Below are positions 55,838 to 64,000 of a stretch of DNA of 64,000 nt, one piece after another. The notes beneath the pieces are model-generated. The model was given only the letters and a program-made list of their open reading frames with translations, was not told the DNA's origin and did no database searches. How positions within the stretch are numbered: the first letter of the stretch is position 1; the number at the start of each line of letters is the position of its first letter. The DNA comes from Zhongshania sp. (GTDB lineage: Bacteria; Pseudomonadota; Gammaproteobacteria; Pseudomonadales; Spongiibacteraceae): NCBI GenBank assembly GCA_018066965.1, contig JAGPVP010000083.1, forward strand, positions 1-64,000, given 5' to 3'. The position numbers and the translations under genes are program-made.

Positions 55838-58377
55838 CAGCCCTTGTCTCCCGCTTCTGGTCCCAATGGTTTAATCAGTAAAATGAGCTTTGGCAGCAAC
55901 AGCATAGCGCCCAATAAAGCGGCAAGCATCGCGAGTCCAGTCAACAAACCGAAGTAGATACTGGGCGTGAAATTAGACAACGCCAAAATCGAAAAGCCAA
56001 AGACGATAATGATGGAGGTGTAATACATAGCCTTACCGATGCTGGCATGACTGCGGTACATGGCCGCAAGGTAATTGCGATCGTGGGCAAACTCTTCCTT
56101 AAAGCGATGAACATAATGAATGGTGTCATCCACACCAATACCCACGGTAATCGCCGCAATAGTGATGGTCATCATATCTAGTGGTATACCCACCAAACCC
56201 ATACCGCCCAATACCGCGCCTGCAGCAAGCAGGTTTGGGGTCAGCGCGATAAAGGCCAAACTCAAGGAGCGGAACAGCACCACGAACATGGCTAGAATTG
56301 CCACAAACACCGCACTTAAAGTCATAATTTGAGAGGTAAACAGGCTTTGCAGCATATTGTTATACAGCACCAACATACCCGTGAGATGAACCTGCTCTGG
56401 CTCAAAACCCAAGTCGTCAATCAAGTGCGCGCGAATATCGGTTAATAACTGCTGACGGTGCAGCGTGCGACTGGTTTCTTTCACCCGCACACTAATACGT
56501 ACCTGATCGACCTCGGCAGATAAATACGGATCAATCAATATTGACGTAATCGACTCTGGCAGCGAACGCTGAGCTAAGGCCAATTGCAGATCATCAACAT
56601 TGCCCATCACGATCTGCATCACCTCGTAGAAAGTCGCCAGAGACAGCACCTTACCGGTCTCAGGCAAGCCATCAACGTACTCGTGCACTGACTGAATACG
56701 CTTCATACCGGCAACCGTAAACCATTCACTCTGCGACGCGCCCCTGCCACCACCAAAGTCGTCGCCGCCAAAATCATCACCGAAGTCATCGCTAAAATCG
56801 TCGGCAAAATCATTGCTAAAATCATCTGTCGCGGCAGCGGGTTTAGCTGCAACCGGCTTGGCTTTAGGCAAATCTAAAATGATATCTAGCGGAATAGTGC
56901 CACCCAACTCAGAGTCGATAGTCTCCATGCCCTGATAAATTTCAGTGGTGTCATGGAAATAATCAATAAAGCGGTTTTCTACTTTTAGCTGGGTAATCCC
57001 CCACACGCTTAGTATTAGCAAGCCCGCCGAGACAACTAAGATTGTTTTGCCGTAGTGCTCGGTCGCCGCTGCAAAATAGCGAGTAAAGGTAGCTGAATCG
57101 TCATTTCCGCCTTTTTCTTCGCGCGGCTTTAGGATCATAAGTACACAAGGTAAAACGATAAACGTCATCGCCAATGCGGCTAGCACGCCGATCGTCATCA
57201 TCCAACCAAAATCGATGACTGGCCGAATACCACTTACTACTAAAGAAGCAAACGCCACCAAAGTCGTCAATGAAGTGTAAATACAGGGGCGCAGCATTAC
57301 GCCAACCGTTTGGGATACCAAAGTAAATTGATCCGCATTCGGCTGTGCCGCGGCATACTCGCGAAAACGCACTACCAAATGGATGGTGACCGACAGGGTA
57401 ATAATTAGTAGCAAGGCCACGAAATTGGCGGAAATAACCGTTAAATGCCAGTCTAAAAAGCTGAGTAAGCCCAACATAAATGTCACGGTGAGCACGCAGG
57501 TCGACAGCGGTAATAGCATCCAGCGCCAGCTGCGGAAAATAGCGACTAATAGCACAACGATAAAAAGCAAAATACCCGTGCCGAATACACGTAAATCACT
57601 TTTCACAAAGTCGATCATATCCACGGCAATCATCGGCACGCCGCCGAGAAACACAGTCGCATCGCCACGGTAGTCTTTAACGATATCCCGCGCCTTGGCG
57701 ACCAAGTCTGCCTGCCGCTCATGCGCCTCGCTAGTGTAATCGGCAAAGGTTTTCTCAAGCGTAGCGAGCTCGTCGTGTTCTGCGCTACTTAACTCATTAT
57801 TTGCCGCCTTTGCACGCAGTGCATCGCGCTCATTCAGCAATTGGTAATAACGCTCATCGCGCTTGAGGTTAACCTGAATCGCGGTGGTAGTGCCGTCAAC
57901 GCTAGTTAGTAATGATTTATAAATTGGGCTACTCGCCAACTCTCTTTTTACTTGTTCGATATCAATTCCCGGCGTACGCAGAGTCGGAATATCGCCAGCC
58001 GTGACTTGGCTTAGCGACACTCGCGGACTTTGCAGCAAGGGGATATCGAGAATAGAATTCACCGACGAGACGTTGGGCAAGGTTGCCATGCGGCCGCGCA
58101 GCTCATCGAGGGTGTTTAACTGCTCAGGAGCAAAGAGGTCGCCGTTGGGCTGATAAGTGACGAGTAAAAAGTCTTCCGAGCCGTAGCGCTTACTAATTTC
58201 GCGGTAGTACTCCAGCGAGGTGTCGCCCTCTAGCACCAGCGCATCTGCAGACGCGTCCATTTTCATGGAGGGAATATACGTTGCCAACCAGCCTATACCG
58301 ACCAGCAATAACACCATCACCCAGAATGCATTTTTTAAAACAATGCGTTGATACAATGAAAACAGCGCCGCAGCCAT
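55837..58377 (-). CDS. RND superfamily exporter (MMPL/patched-like)
   Basis: 846 residues. Two halves, each with one N-terminal helix, a large periplasmic loop and a bundle of about five helices (VFGTGILLFIVVLLVAIF; LMLTFIVLPCVLMILKP-like). The halves match the hydrophobe/amphiphile RND family exporters used for lipid-like substrates. A low-complexity acidic insert (DDFSNDFADDFSDDFGDDFGG, near residue 530) is encoded by irregular 15-bp repeats in the second periplasmic loop. The substrate is not known; hopanoid or fatty-acyl export by related proteins is only a comparison. Coupled to the LON-N gene. Confidence 0.85.
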   Translation of the reverse strand: MAAALFSLYQRIVLKNAFWVMVLLLVGIGWLATYIPSMKMDASADALVLEGDTSLEYYREISKRYGSEDFLLVTYQPNGDLFAPEQLNTLDELRGRMATLPNVSSVNSILDIPLLQSPRVSLSQVTAGDIPTLRTPGIDIEQVKRELASSPIYKSLLTSVDGTTTAIQVNLKRDERYYQLLNERDALRAKAANNELSSAEHDELATLEKTFADYTSEAHERQADLVAKARDIVKDYRGDATVFLGGVPMIAVDMIDFVKSDLRVFGTGILLFIVVLLVAIFRSWRWMLLPLSTCVLTVTFMLGLLSFLDWHLTVISANFVALLLIITLSVTIHLVVRFREYAAAQPNADQFTLVSQTVGVMLRPCIYTSLTTLVAFASLVVSGIRPVIDFGWMMTIGVLAALAMTFIVLPCVLMILKPREEKGGNDDSATFTRYFAAATEHYGKTILVVSAGLLILSVWGITQLKVENRFIDYFHDTTEIYQGMETIDSELGGTIPLDIILDLPKAKPVAAKPAAATDDFSNDFADDFSDDFGDDFGGDDFGGGRGASQSEWFTVAGMKRIQSVHEYVDGLPETGKVLSLATFYEVMQIVMGNVDDLQLALAQRSLPESITSILIDPYLSAEVDQVRISVRVKETSRTLHRQQLLTDIRAHLIDDLGFEPEQVHLTGMLVLYNNMLQSLFTSQIMTLSAVFVAILAMFVVLFRSLSLAFIALTPNLLAAGAVLGGMGLVGIPLDMMTITIAAITVGIGVDDTIHYVHRFKEEFAHDRNYLAAMYRSHASIGKAMYYTSIIIVFGFSILALSNFTPSIYFGLLTGLAMLAALLGAMLLLPKLILLIKPLGPEAGDKG

Positions 58378-58473
58378 GCCAAACCCTCAATAAGCCGTTT
58401 CTTACCAGATTGCATATACACGCATCCGGTCCTTTTTTAAAATATTCGCTACTTGCGCAGCCTAAAAACTCAG

Positions 58474-59076
58474 CTACTCGCCCCAACGCGGCAATAAAGT
58501 TTGCTCTATGCCGAGGTGATCGAGAATACGTGCCACCACAAAATCGACCAGATCAGCCACGCTTTGCGGCTGCCGATAAAAGCCCGGCGACGCCGGCATA
58601 ATAGTCGCGCCCATTTGCGTCAAGCTGAGCATGTGTTGCAAATGAATTGCCGATAAGGGCATTTCTCTTGGCACCAGTATAAGCTGGCGGCGCTCTTTGA
58701 GTGCGACATCAGCCGCGCGTTCAATTAAATTATTACTCGCGCCGCAGGCAATGGCAGACAATGTACCCGTACTCGCCGGACACACCACCATTGACGATGG
58801 CGCCCCGCTGCCAGAGGCTACCGGCGCCATCCAATCTTCTGGGCCGTGCACCTTAAGTTGCTCAGGGGTGCAAGAAAAACGCTCACATAAATAAGTTAAC
58901 AAGACACTTGGCCGCGCAGGTAAAGGCTGATCGGTTTCAGTTGCGACAACCAGCAGCGCAGCCTTAGAGATCATAAAGTGCACTTCGCAACCCGCACCGA
59001 GCAAACACTCTAATAAACGCAGACCGTATTGCGCACCCGACGCGCCCGTCATGGCAAGGGTGACTGCCTTCTTCAT
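58474..59076 (-). CDS. ubiX: Flavin prenyltransferase UbiX
   Basis: 200 residues. Begins [22 protein letters not shown], with the FMN-binding [20 protein letters not shown], the [39 protein letters not shown] block and [31 protein letters not shown]. It makes prenylated FMN, cofactor for UbiD in ubiquinone synthesis. Start overlaps the mpl stop by 4 nt, the same arrangement as in Pseudomonas. Confidence 0.96.
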   Translation of the reverse strand: MKKAVTLAMTGASGAQYGLRLLECLLGAGCEVHFMISKAALLVVATETDQPLPARPSVLLTYLCERFSCTPEQLKVHGPEDWMAPVASGSGAPSSMVVCPASTGTLSAIACGASNNLIERAADVALKERRQLILVPREMPLSAIHLQHMLSLTQMGATIMPASPGFYRQPQSVADLVDFVVARILDHLGIEQTLLPRWGE

Positions 59077-60455
59077 TCAGCCTGCTCCCACCGAGCTCGC
59101 AAGGCTTTAATAACGCGCTGATGCACGCCACCAAAGCCGCCATTACTCATAATAACCAAATGATCACCTTCTTTTAGCGACGTCACCAATTCACGCACGC
59201 TCGAATCCAAGTCGGTGCTCAAGCGCGCTGGCACGTGGCTATCAGCAATGACTGAGTCCAAGGACCAATCCAAACCCGGTGGCTGATACCAAATCACCTC
59301 ATCTGCACATGCTGTGGCTGGCGCCAGTCGATCTTTATACACTCCCATACGCATGGTATTGGATCGCGGTTCAATCAGCGCCACAATTCGCCCGCTATTC
59401 ACCCGTCCCCTCAAGCCCTCTAAGGTAGTCGCTATTGCTGTGGGGTGGTGCGCAAAATCATCATAAACCGCGATACCGGCAACCGTAGCTAATAATTCCA
59501 TGCGCCGTTTTACGCCGCGAAACTGACACAGTGCGGTGATGCCGTCTTTTGGTTGCACGCCAATATGATGCGCCGCAGCAAGTGTTACCAGCGCATTGCT
59601 AATATTGTGGGCGCCGGTATGTGACCACGTTACCCGCCCCTGCAACAACCCCCTATAAAATACATCAAAAATAGAGAAATCATCGCTTTGCGCTTCGGCC
59701 TGCCAGTCGGCAAGCTGGCCTCGATGACTGCTCACCTTCTCGACCTCACTCCAACAGCCCATTTCAAGCACTGCATCCAATGCCGGCTCGGAGGCAGGCA
59801 CAATAATGCGACCAATCGCAGGCACTGTGCGCACCAAATGGTGAAACTGACGCTGAATAGCCGCCAAATCATCAAAAATATCGGCGTGATCAAATTCTAA
59901 GTTATTGAGAATGGCAGTATAAGGACGGTAATGAACAAACTTAGAGCGCTTATCAAAAAAGGCGCTGTCATACTCATCCGCCTCAATAACAAAGAAGTCA
60001 GTCCCACCAAGACGAGCAGATAAACCGAAATCACCCGGCACCCCACCAATCAAAAATCCTGGCTGAAAACCGCAATCTTCCAGCACCCACGCCAACATAC
60101 TGCTAGTCGTAGTTTTGCCGTGAGTACCCGCGCACGCTAACACCCAGCGGCTTTGCAAGACATTATCGCTCAGCCACTGGGGGCCAGAGGTATAGGGAAT
60201 ACCTCGGTTCAAAACGTGCTCTACCGCGGGATTACCCCGCGACATGGCATTGCCAATAATGACGAGATCAGGCTCAGGAGATAAATGCGCAGGATCGTAG
60301 CCTTCCATCAGGGTAATGCCCTGCGCTTCAAGCTGGGTGCTCATTGGCGGATACACATTGGCATCAGAGCCCGTAACGGTATGCCCCAATTCCCGCGCGA
60401 GAATGGCCAAGCCGCCCATAAACGTACCGCAAATACCCAATATATGTAGGTGCAT
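59073..60455 (-). CDS. mpl: UDP-N-acetylmuramate:L-alanyl-gamma-D-glutamyl-meso-diaminopimelate ligase
   Basis: 460 residues, Mur ligase family. The N-terminal [34 protein letters not shown] and the P-loop [14 protein letters not shown], then [23 protein letters not shown] and the C-terminal [11 protein letters not shown] identify Mpl. It recycles cell-wall tripeptide by attaching it to UDP-MurNAc. Starts 11 bp after the terminator of the outer-membrane barrel gene. Confidence 0.96.
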   Translation of the reverse strand: MHLHILGICGTFMGGLAILARELGHTVTGSDANVYPPMSTQLEAQGITLMEGYDPAHLSPEPDLVIIGNAMSRGNPAVEHVLNRGIPYTSGPQWLSDNVLQSRWVLACAGTHGKTTTSSMLAWVLEDCGFQPGFLIGGVPGDFGLSARLGGTDFFVIEADEYDSAFFDKRSKFVHYRPYTAILNNLEFDHADIFDDLAAIQRQFHHLVRTVPAIGRIIVPASEPALDAVLEMGCWSEVEKVSSHRGQLADWQAEAQSDDFSIFDVFYRGLLQGRVTWSHTGAHNISNALVTLAAAHHIGVQPKDGITALCQFRGVKRRMELLATVAGIAVYDDFAHHPTAIATTLEGLRGRVNSGRIVALIEPRSNTMRMGVYKDRLAPATACADEVIWYQPPGLDWSLDSVIADSHVPARLSTDLDSSVRELVTSLKEGDHLVIMSNGGFGGVHQRVIKALRARWEQAE

Positions 60456-60459
60456 AAAT

Positions 60460-60489
60460 TAAAACGCCACACAGAAAATTCTGTGTGGC
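60460..60489 (-). terminator. Rho-independent terminator of the outer-membrane barrel gene
   Basis: On the minus strand GCCACACAGA and TCTGTGTGGC form a perfect 10-bp stem with a 4-nt loop, followed by GTTTTAATTT. It lies 62 nt after the stop at 60551 and just before the mpl start. Confidence 0.85.
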
Positions 60490-60550
60490 ATGGTATCACC
60501 GCTATCGCGCCAGCTCTACGCTAACGCGGTGGTCTTAACAAAGTGAAGGC

Positions 60551-61798
60551 TTAGAAGTTTGCGCTAAAGCTTAGCCAAAGCTTTTGAGTGTCAACCAAGT
60601 TTAAACCGCCGCCGTTAAACGGACTGGAATCACCGGCACTGTAGCTGGCATAACGCAATTCAGCAGAGTACGGCCCCCAGCCTTTACCCACAAATCCCCC
60701 AAATTCAGAACCGAGATCGCTGCTGCCAGCGGCGTTATCCTGATCGGAGCTAAAGTCATGGTAGGCCAGCTGCCAAGTTATTCCATATGCAGCACCAGAA
60801 ACCGTCAAGTAGGCGTCGTTAAGGCCCTCACTAATATTACCCAAGCCCTTGTTCACAAAATTATCTGCCCAGCCTTGGAACTTAAACAGCGTTGCTAAAG
60901 GTGTAATGAAAAACCCATCGTCGTCTGCGCTTAAGGCTTCATAACCCAGCCCAATCACCACTGGCGCTACCTTAATGTTTGCCTCGGCTAGCATATAGTC
61001 CGCAGTGTAATCCGCGGGATTGTCCCCGGCACTTTCCTGGGTCGCATACTCAAGGTTATACGCGACGATGCCAGCCTTACCCTGCCAGCGCACACCATAG
61101 GTATCTGTGTCCATGCGCTTAAAACCAGCAAAGTTGTCGTCGGTTTCCAGCAAATAGGCGTAGCCCGTTAAACTACCGGCAGTAAAGGTGTAATTGGCGT
61201 TGATTAAATGCGAATCCATCTCGGTATCGCCTACTACGCTATCTTCTCCAAAAATACGATTCACATTTGAAATATGAGCGTAAGTAAACTTGAGCTTATC
61301 AATACTGCTATTCGCAACGGTAAACGCATCATAGGTTTGTTCATTTTGACGCCAACCAACGTGCCCCACAAAACGGTGATTATCTAAAGTTAAACGCTGG
61401 CGCCCGTATTTAAATTCCGTATCCCAATTTTTGTAGGCCACAAATACTTGATTCACTTCCGTGCCAACGGGGTCTGCTATCAAAGGCTCGGAAACATTGC
61501 CATTAACTCCGTCGTTTGAACTACCCGTGAAATTACTCACGTCGTCCATTTCGATAAAACCGGAGAAACCCTGATACGTATCAGTTTTAAAGTTCAGACG
61601 TGTCCGCAGCGTTACCGCACTACCGGTATTTTCTCCGGCGGCCATATCTTCCGTTACTGACTCATAACGCAAACGCAAATCCAAATGCACTTCACCACCA
61701 GAAAATGCCTCATTACATGACTCAGCTGCAAGAGCAGTTTTGGTGCTACACAACGCACAGATAATGAGCAGTACTCGCGGAGAGTTACCAATATTCAT
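60551..61798 (-). CDS. Outer-membrane beta-barrel protein (alginate-export/porin-like)
   Basis: 415 residues from ATG at 61798 (GAGG 5 nt upstream; the track start is a GTG two codons earlier). A signal peptide (VLLIICALCSTKTALA) is followed by alternating amphipathic strands typical of a barrel (VHLDLRLRYESV, WDTEFKYGRQRLTLDNHRFVGHVGWR, TYGVRWQGKAGIVAYNLEYATQE) ending in LWLSFSANF with the terminal Phe. The RYESV, GRQRL and WRQNEQTYDA patterns fit the alginate export (PF13372) family. Substrate unknown. Monocistronic. Confidence 0.8.
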   Translation of the reverse strand: MNIGNSPRVLLIICALCSTKTALAAESCNEAFSGGEVHLDLRLRYESVTEDMAAGENTGSAVTLRTRLNFKTDTYQGFSGFIEMDDVSNFTGSSNDGVNGNVSEPLIADPVGTEVNQVFVAYKNWDTEFKYGRQRLTLDNHRFVGHVGWRQNEQTYDAFTVANSSIDKLKFTYAHISNVNRIFGEDSVVGDTEMDSHLINANYTFTAGSLTGYAYLLETDDNFAGFKRMDTDTYGVRWQGKAGIVAYNLEYATQESAGDNPADYTADYMLAEANIKVAPVVIGLGYEALSADDDGFFITPLATLFKFQGWADNFVNKGLGNISEGLNDAYLTVSGAAYGITWQLAYHDFSSDQDNAAGSSDLGSEFGGFVGKGWGPYSAELRYASYSAGDSSPFNGGGLNLVDTQKLWLSFSANF

Positions 61799-61987
61799 AA
61801 ACACCTCAGAATTAAGTAGTCTTTCGCGCCATTATGTTGCGAGGTATCGCAAACCACTTGCTGTAAATAACTGGCACGCAGACGCAAAAGCAAAGAGGGG
61901 GCCAAAATTGAAAAATATGTGCAACTAAATATTTAACACTTTAATATCAAATAGTTACAACTAAAAGATTCACACAAAATCATAATA

Positions 61988-62036
61988 TGCACCAACTTAG
62001 ACCCATCAAAAAATAAGCAAGTTTGATGTTGGTGCA
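61988..62036. repeat. Bulged hairpin flanked by a third TGCACC motif
   Basis: TGCACCAA (61988-61995) pairs with TTGGTGCA (62029-62036); inside it CATCAAA (62004-62010) pairs with TTTGATG (62022-62028), leaving an 8-nt bulge and an 11-nt loop. A further TGCACC (62041) makes GGTGCA-AAAA-TGCACC with the second arm. Could be an operator cluster or structured RNA. Confidence 0.5.
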
Positions 62037-62499
62037 AAAATGCACCACTAGAACACACATAAAAGGCACGCTAGATTACAGGGCATAAACAATGCGCACT
62101 TATAGCTCAAGATTTAGGAGCCATACCGTCTATAGAAATTTTCCGGAAATTTGCAAAGGCATTTATAACTAGCCTGCACATAAACCAATTTGTTATTCCG
62201 ATAACCGTCAACATTAATTTAATAGCGTCCACATCTTCGCAAATAACCACTATACGAAAGGGCGCAGAATTGAAGGTCGAAAGCCTTAAAAAAACGACAG
62301 CAAAATACTGTGTTCTCAGGTGAGAGCTAAGGGAAAGAAAGGAAAGAAGGTAGCTAACCTACTGGCGAAAAAGGCAGGCCTGTTTACCATGAACTATATG
62401 CAATTTTTAAAGGAGTTAATTAAACACACAATTTTATATTGTTATTAGTTTGATAATTACTAGGTATACAAATTGAGGCGGGCTGTATTTATAGATAAA

Positions 62500-62532
62500 C
62501 CGCCCGTTAAACTCCTTATCGTGCCCGGGCGG
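62500..62532 (-). terminator. Candidate terminator of the cupredoxin gene
   Basis: Minus-strand CCGCCCG and CGGGCGG form a 7-bp GC stem with a 19-nt loop, followed by GTTTATC-like sequence. It begins 18 nt past the stop at 62551. The T-run is short. Confidence 0.6.
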
Positions 62533-62550
62533 AATAATAGATAGACTTAA

Positions 62551-63345
62551 TTACTTAACAATAATTTTTCCTGACATTTTATCGCCGTGAATACCGCAAA
62601 TATACGAATACTCACCAGGCTTATCAAAGATATGAGAGAAGCCCACATGCTGATGAAGCCTTGGGCTACGAACATCCCCCATTAGAATAATATGATTAGA
62701 GCCATCAAGGTTATTCCATGTAACCTCAGTGCCCGCCGTCACGGTCAACACCTCAGGGGAGAAACGCATAAAATCGACTATAGAAACAACATTTCCCGCT
62801 GCCTCTTTGCCAGCGGCATCAGCTGACACAACAACCGGACTTGGCGAGCCAATTTTCTTTATACCCGTCCCACTGCTTGCCGTAACTTTCTTTGGCACCG
62901 GCGTGGGCTTTGGCATCGACGCAGGCTTTGGTAGATTAGATGCCGCACCTGGGGCTGACGGAATTGAATGGGGCTGAGCCGAACCCGGCACCGGCATAGA
63001 TTGTCCTCCCGCCCCCGTCACATTTATGACGCCCTTCATAGAGGAGTGCAGACCACACTGATACTTGTAACTACCTGGCTCAGAAAATACCTGACTGTAA
63101 TCCGCGCCCTTACCGAGCCGATGGCTCTCTTTACCATCGATTAAAATAGTATGCGCGGAACCGTCAAGATTTTCCCAAACGACACTTTCACCGGGCTTAA
63201 CATTGACGACCTCAGGACCAAACTTATAATTTTTAATTTCAACTTTAGTCGAGTTACCTCCCGCTAATACATCCGACGATATCGCGGCACCTAAAAACAT
63301 TGTTAACGCCGCCAGCAGTGTGTAGAGACAATAATATTTTTTCAT
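62551..63345 (-). CDS. Exported protein with two cupredoxin (plastocyanin-like) domains
   Basis: 264 residues from ATG at 63345 (AGAGG 5 nt upstream; the track start adds 15 residues). A signal peptide (LLAALTMFLGAAISSDVLA) is followed by a first domain with a type 1 copper-site pattern: a His in SAHTILIDG and Cys, His and Met in YQCGLHSSMKG. A Pro/Ser/Lys-rich linker leads to a second with SNHIILMG and YICGIHGDKMSG. Both domains keep the four ligands. It likely shuttles electrons or binds copper in the periplasm. Encoded 61 bp downstream of the PepSY-type gene. Confidence 0.87.
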   Translation of the reverse strand: MKKYYCLYTLLAALTMFLGAAISSDVLAGGNSTKVEIKNYKFGPEVVNVKPGESVVWENLDGSAHTILIDGKESHRLGKGADYSQVFSEPGSYKYQCGLHSSMKGVINVTGAGGQSMPVPGSAQPHSIPSAPGAASNLPKPASMPKPTPVPKKVTASSGTGIKKIGSPSPVVVSADAAGKEAAGNVVSIVDFMRFSPEVLTVTAGTEVTWNNLDGSNHIILMGDVRSPRLHQHVGFSHIFDKPGEYSYICGIHGDKMSGKIIVK

Positions 63346-63406
63346 AAAAACCTCTGACACTACGCTCATCACAATTATATGTGCGAGCATAGCGTTGATT
63401 AGAAAA

Positions 63407-64000
63407 TTACTTTTTCTGACGCGAATTACGCATACGGTTAGTACGCCAAGTCATCCACACGCCAGTTATGGAAAGCAGCACTGCCGCAACACCGACAAAA
63501 TTAATTAAAGTCGTACCCATGGCCCCGAACAATCTGCCACTGTGTAAATCAATTAATACCTGTTCAAGTGCAACAGTAGGATGAGAAAACGGCTCAACAT
63601 CAGTTTTAGCTTCGTCCGACAAATTTGCCAAGGCTGACCAAGTAACTTGATCAGGAGAATCAAGTTCATTCCAAGTTAGCCCGTCTTCAGTAATATAGGT
63701 ATTCTCGCCTTGCAGGGCGAGATACGAACGACCATCCCGTTCTAACAAACCCAAACTACGAATATGACCCACCGGCAGCATATACCCGCTTTGCTCCTCA
63801 ATAACCGCACCCTCAGGAGATAGCAAAGTTAACTTGTCACTGGTTGCAACATACAAAATCTCACCTAGCGAGTTGTTAACATCTACAAAGCCGAGCGGCG
63901 ATGCAATATGTTGTTCCAATGCAATATCATCTAATACGGTATTTTCCGTAGTAGTGACCAACCAATGATCACCGGAGCGGAAGCCACTTTCTGGAACCTC
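63407..64000 (-). CDS. PepSY-associated membrane protein (3' part)
   Basis: The reading frame is open to the window edge beyond the track start at 63961, so this is the C-terminal 197 codons of a longer gene. A periplasmic stretch (ILYVATSDKLTLLSPEG, LQGENTYITEDGLTW) is followed by LIDLHSGRLFG and a membrane helix (TTLINFVGVAAVLLSITGVWMTWR), the HxGRxFG-helix arrangement of PepSY-associated TM proteins. The family is often linked to iron or copper reduction and uptake. It is probably cotranscribed with the cupredoxin gene (61-bp gap). Confidence 0.72.
   Translation of the reverse strand, partial: EVPESGFRSGDHWLVTTTENTVLDDIALEQHIASPLGFVDVNNSLGEILYVATSDKLTLLSPEGAVIEEQSGYMLPVGHIRSLGLLERDGRSYLALQGENTYITEDGLTWNELDSPDQVTWSALANLSDEAKTDVEPFSHPTVALEQVLIDLHSGRLFGAMGTTLINFVGVAAVLLSITGVWMTWRTNRMRNSRQKK

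Larger units (their letters stand above)
61799..62550. other. Gene-poor AT-rich region between the barrel and cupredoxin genes
   Basis: 752 bp with no ORF that has a credible start and length. It holds a bulged hairpin with TGCACCA motifs (61988-62046), a purine run (near 62330-62350) and the candidate terminator of the cupredoxin gene (62500-62532). A regulatory region or small RNA is possible; nothing else was recognised. Confidence 0.6.

Noticed and set aside
61871-61885. Sigma-54-like TGGCACG motif
   Set aside because: The -12 part (TTGC) does not match and no plus-strand gene follows.

Overview
The window reads as chromosomal DNA of a marine-type gammaproteobacterium. The gene orders mpl-ubiX, proA-nadD-rsfS-rlmH-mrdA-rodA-mltB-rlpA-dacC-ybeD-lipB-lipA, ruvCAB-ybgC-tolQ and DUF1631/nadC are those of Pseudomonas-like genomes. 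The BioH-BioC fusion, the wax-ester genes and the duplicated acyl-CoA dehydrogenases point toward Cellvibrionales, perhaps Spongiibacteraceae (Zhongshania/Spongiibacter-like). That placement is inference; no rRNA is present. I saw no tRNA, CRISPR array, insertion sequence, prophage or integrase.

Layout. 1-6.1 kb (minus strand): tolQ start, ybgC, ruvB, ruvA, ruvC, aspS, an FmdB-type zinc ribbon protein and an HU-like protein with an Ala/Lys-rich tail. 6.1-9 kb: a HIT protein divergent from proS, which abuts a lytic transglycosylase. 9-11 kb (minus): a four-gene operon of EF-hand protein, ECF sigma factor, membrane anti-sigma candidate and CnrX/ZraP-like periplasmic sensor. 11-12.6 kb: NUDIX hydrolase and a membrane-anchored thioredoxin-fold protein. 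12.9-17.8 kb (plus): wax ester synthase and fatty acyl reductase side by side, then a GntP permease. 17.9-21.9 kb (minus): DUF3094 protein and two tandem acyl-CoA dehydrogenases. 22-26.6 kb (minus): an OmpA-family protein followed by a 1,141-residue lipoprotein with 16 thrombospondin type 3 units and eight 60-bp repeats.

27-31.6 kb (minus): biotin genes bioB-bioF-bioHC-bioD. 31.7-38.8 kb (plus): comF, modB-modC without modA, the kinase srkA, then a predicted exported molybdenum hydroxylase (2Fe-2S subunit, Tat-dependent molybdopterin subunit, diheme cytochrome). 38.9-44 kb: DUF1631 protein divergent from nadC, a queuosine-precursor transporter and an SDR. 44.1-55 kb (minus): the long cell-wall/lipoate operon. 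55.2-60.5 kb (minus): mpl-ubiX, then an RND exporter coupled to a LON-N protein. 60.5-64 kb: an outer-membrane barrel protein, about 750 bp without a gene, a double-cupredoxin protein and the 3' part of a PepSY-type membrane gene.

How the genes work together. Wax-ester synthesis (acyl-CoA to alcohol to ester) lies close to fatty-acid beta-oxidation genes, which suggests carbon-storage lipid metabolism. modBC would import molybdate for the neighbouring molybdenum hydroxylase. The 11-kb cell-wall operon joins peptidoglycan elongation and remodelling with NAD, proline and lipoate synthesis. Many ORF-track starts were trimmed to ATG codons preceded by a Shine-Dalgarno sequence; the reason is given in each entry.
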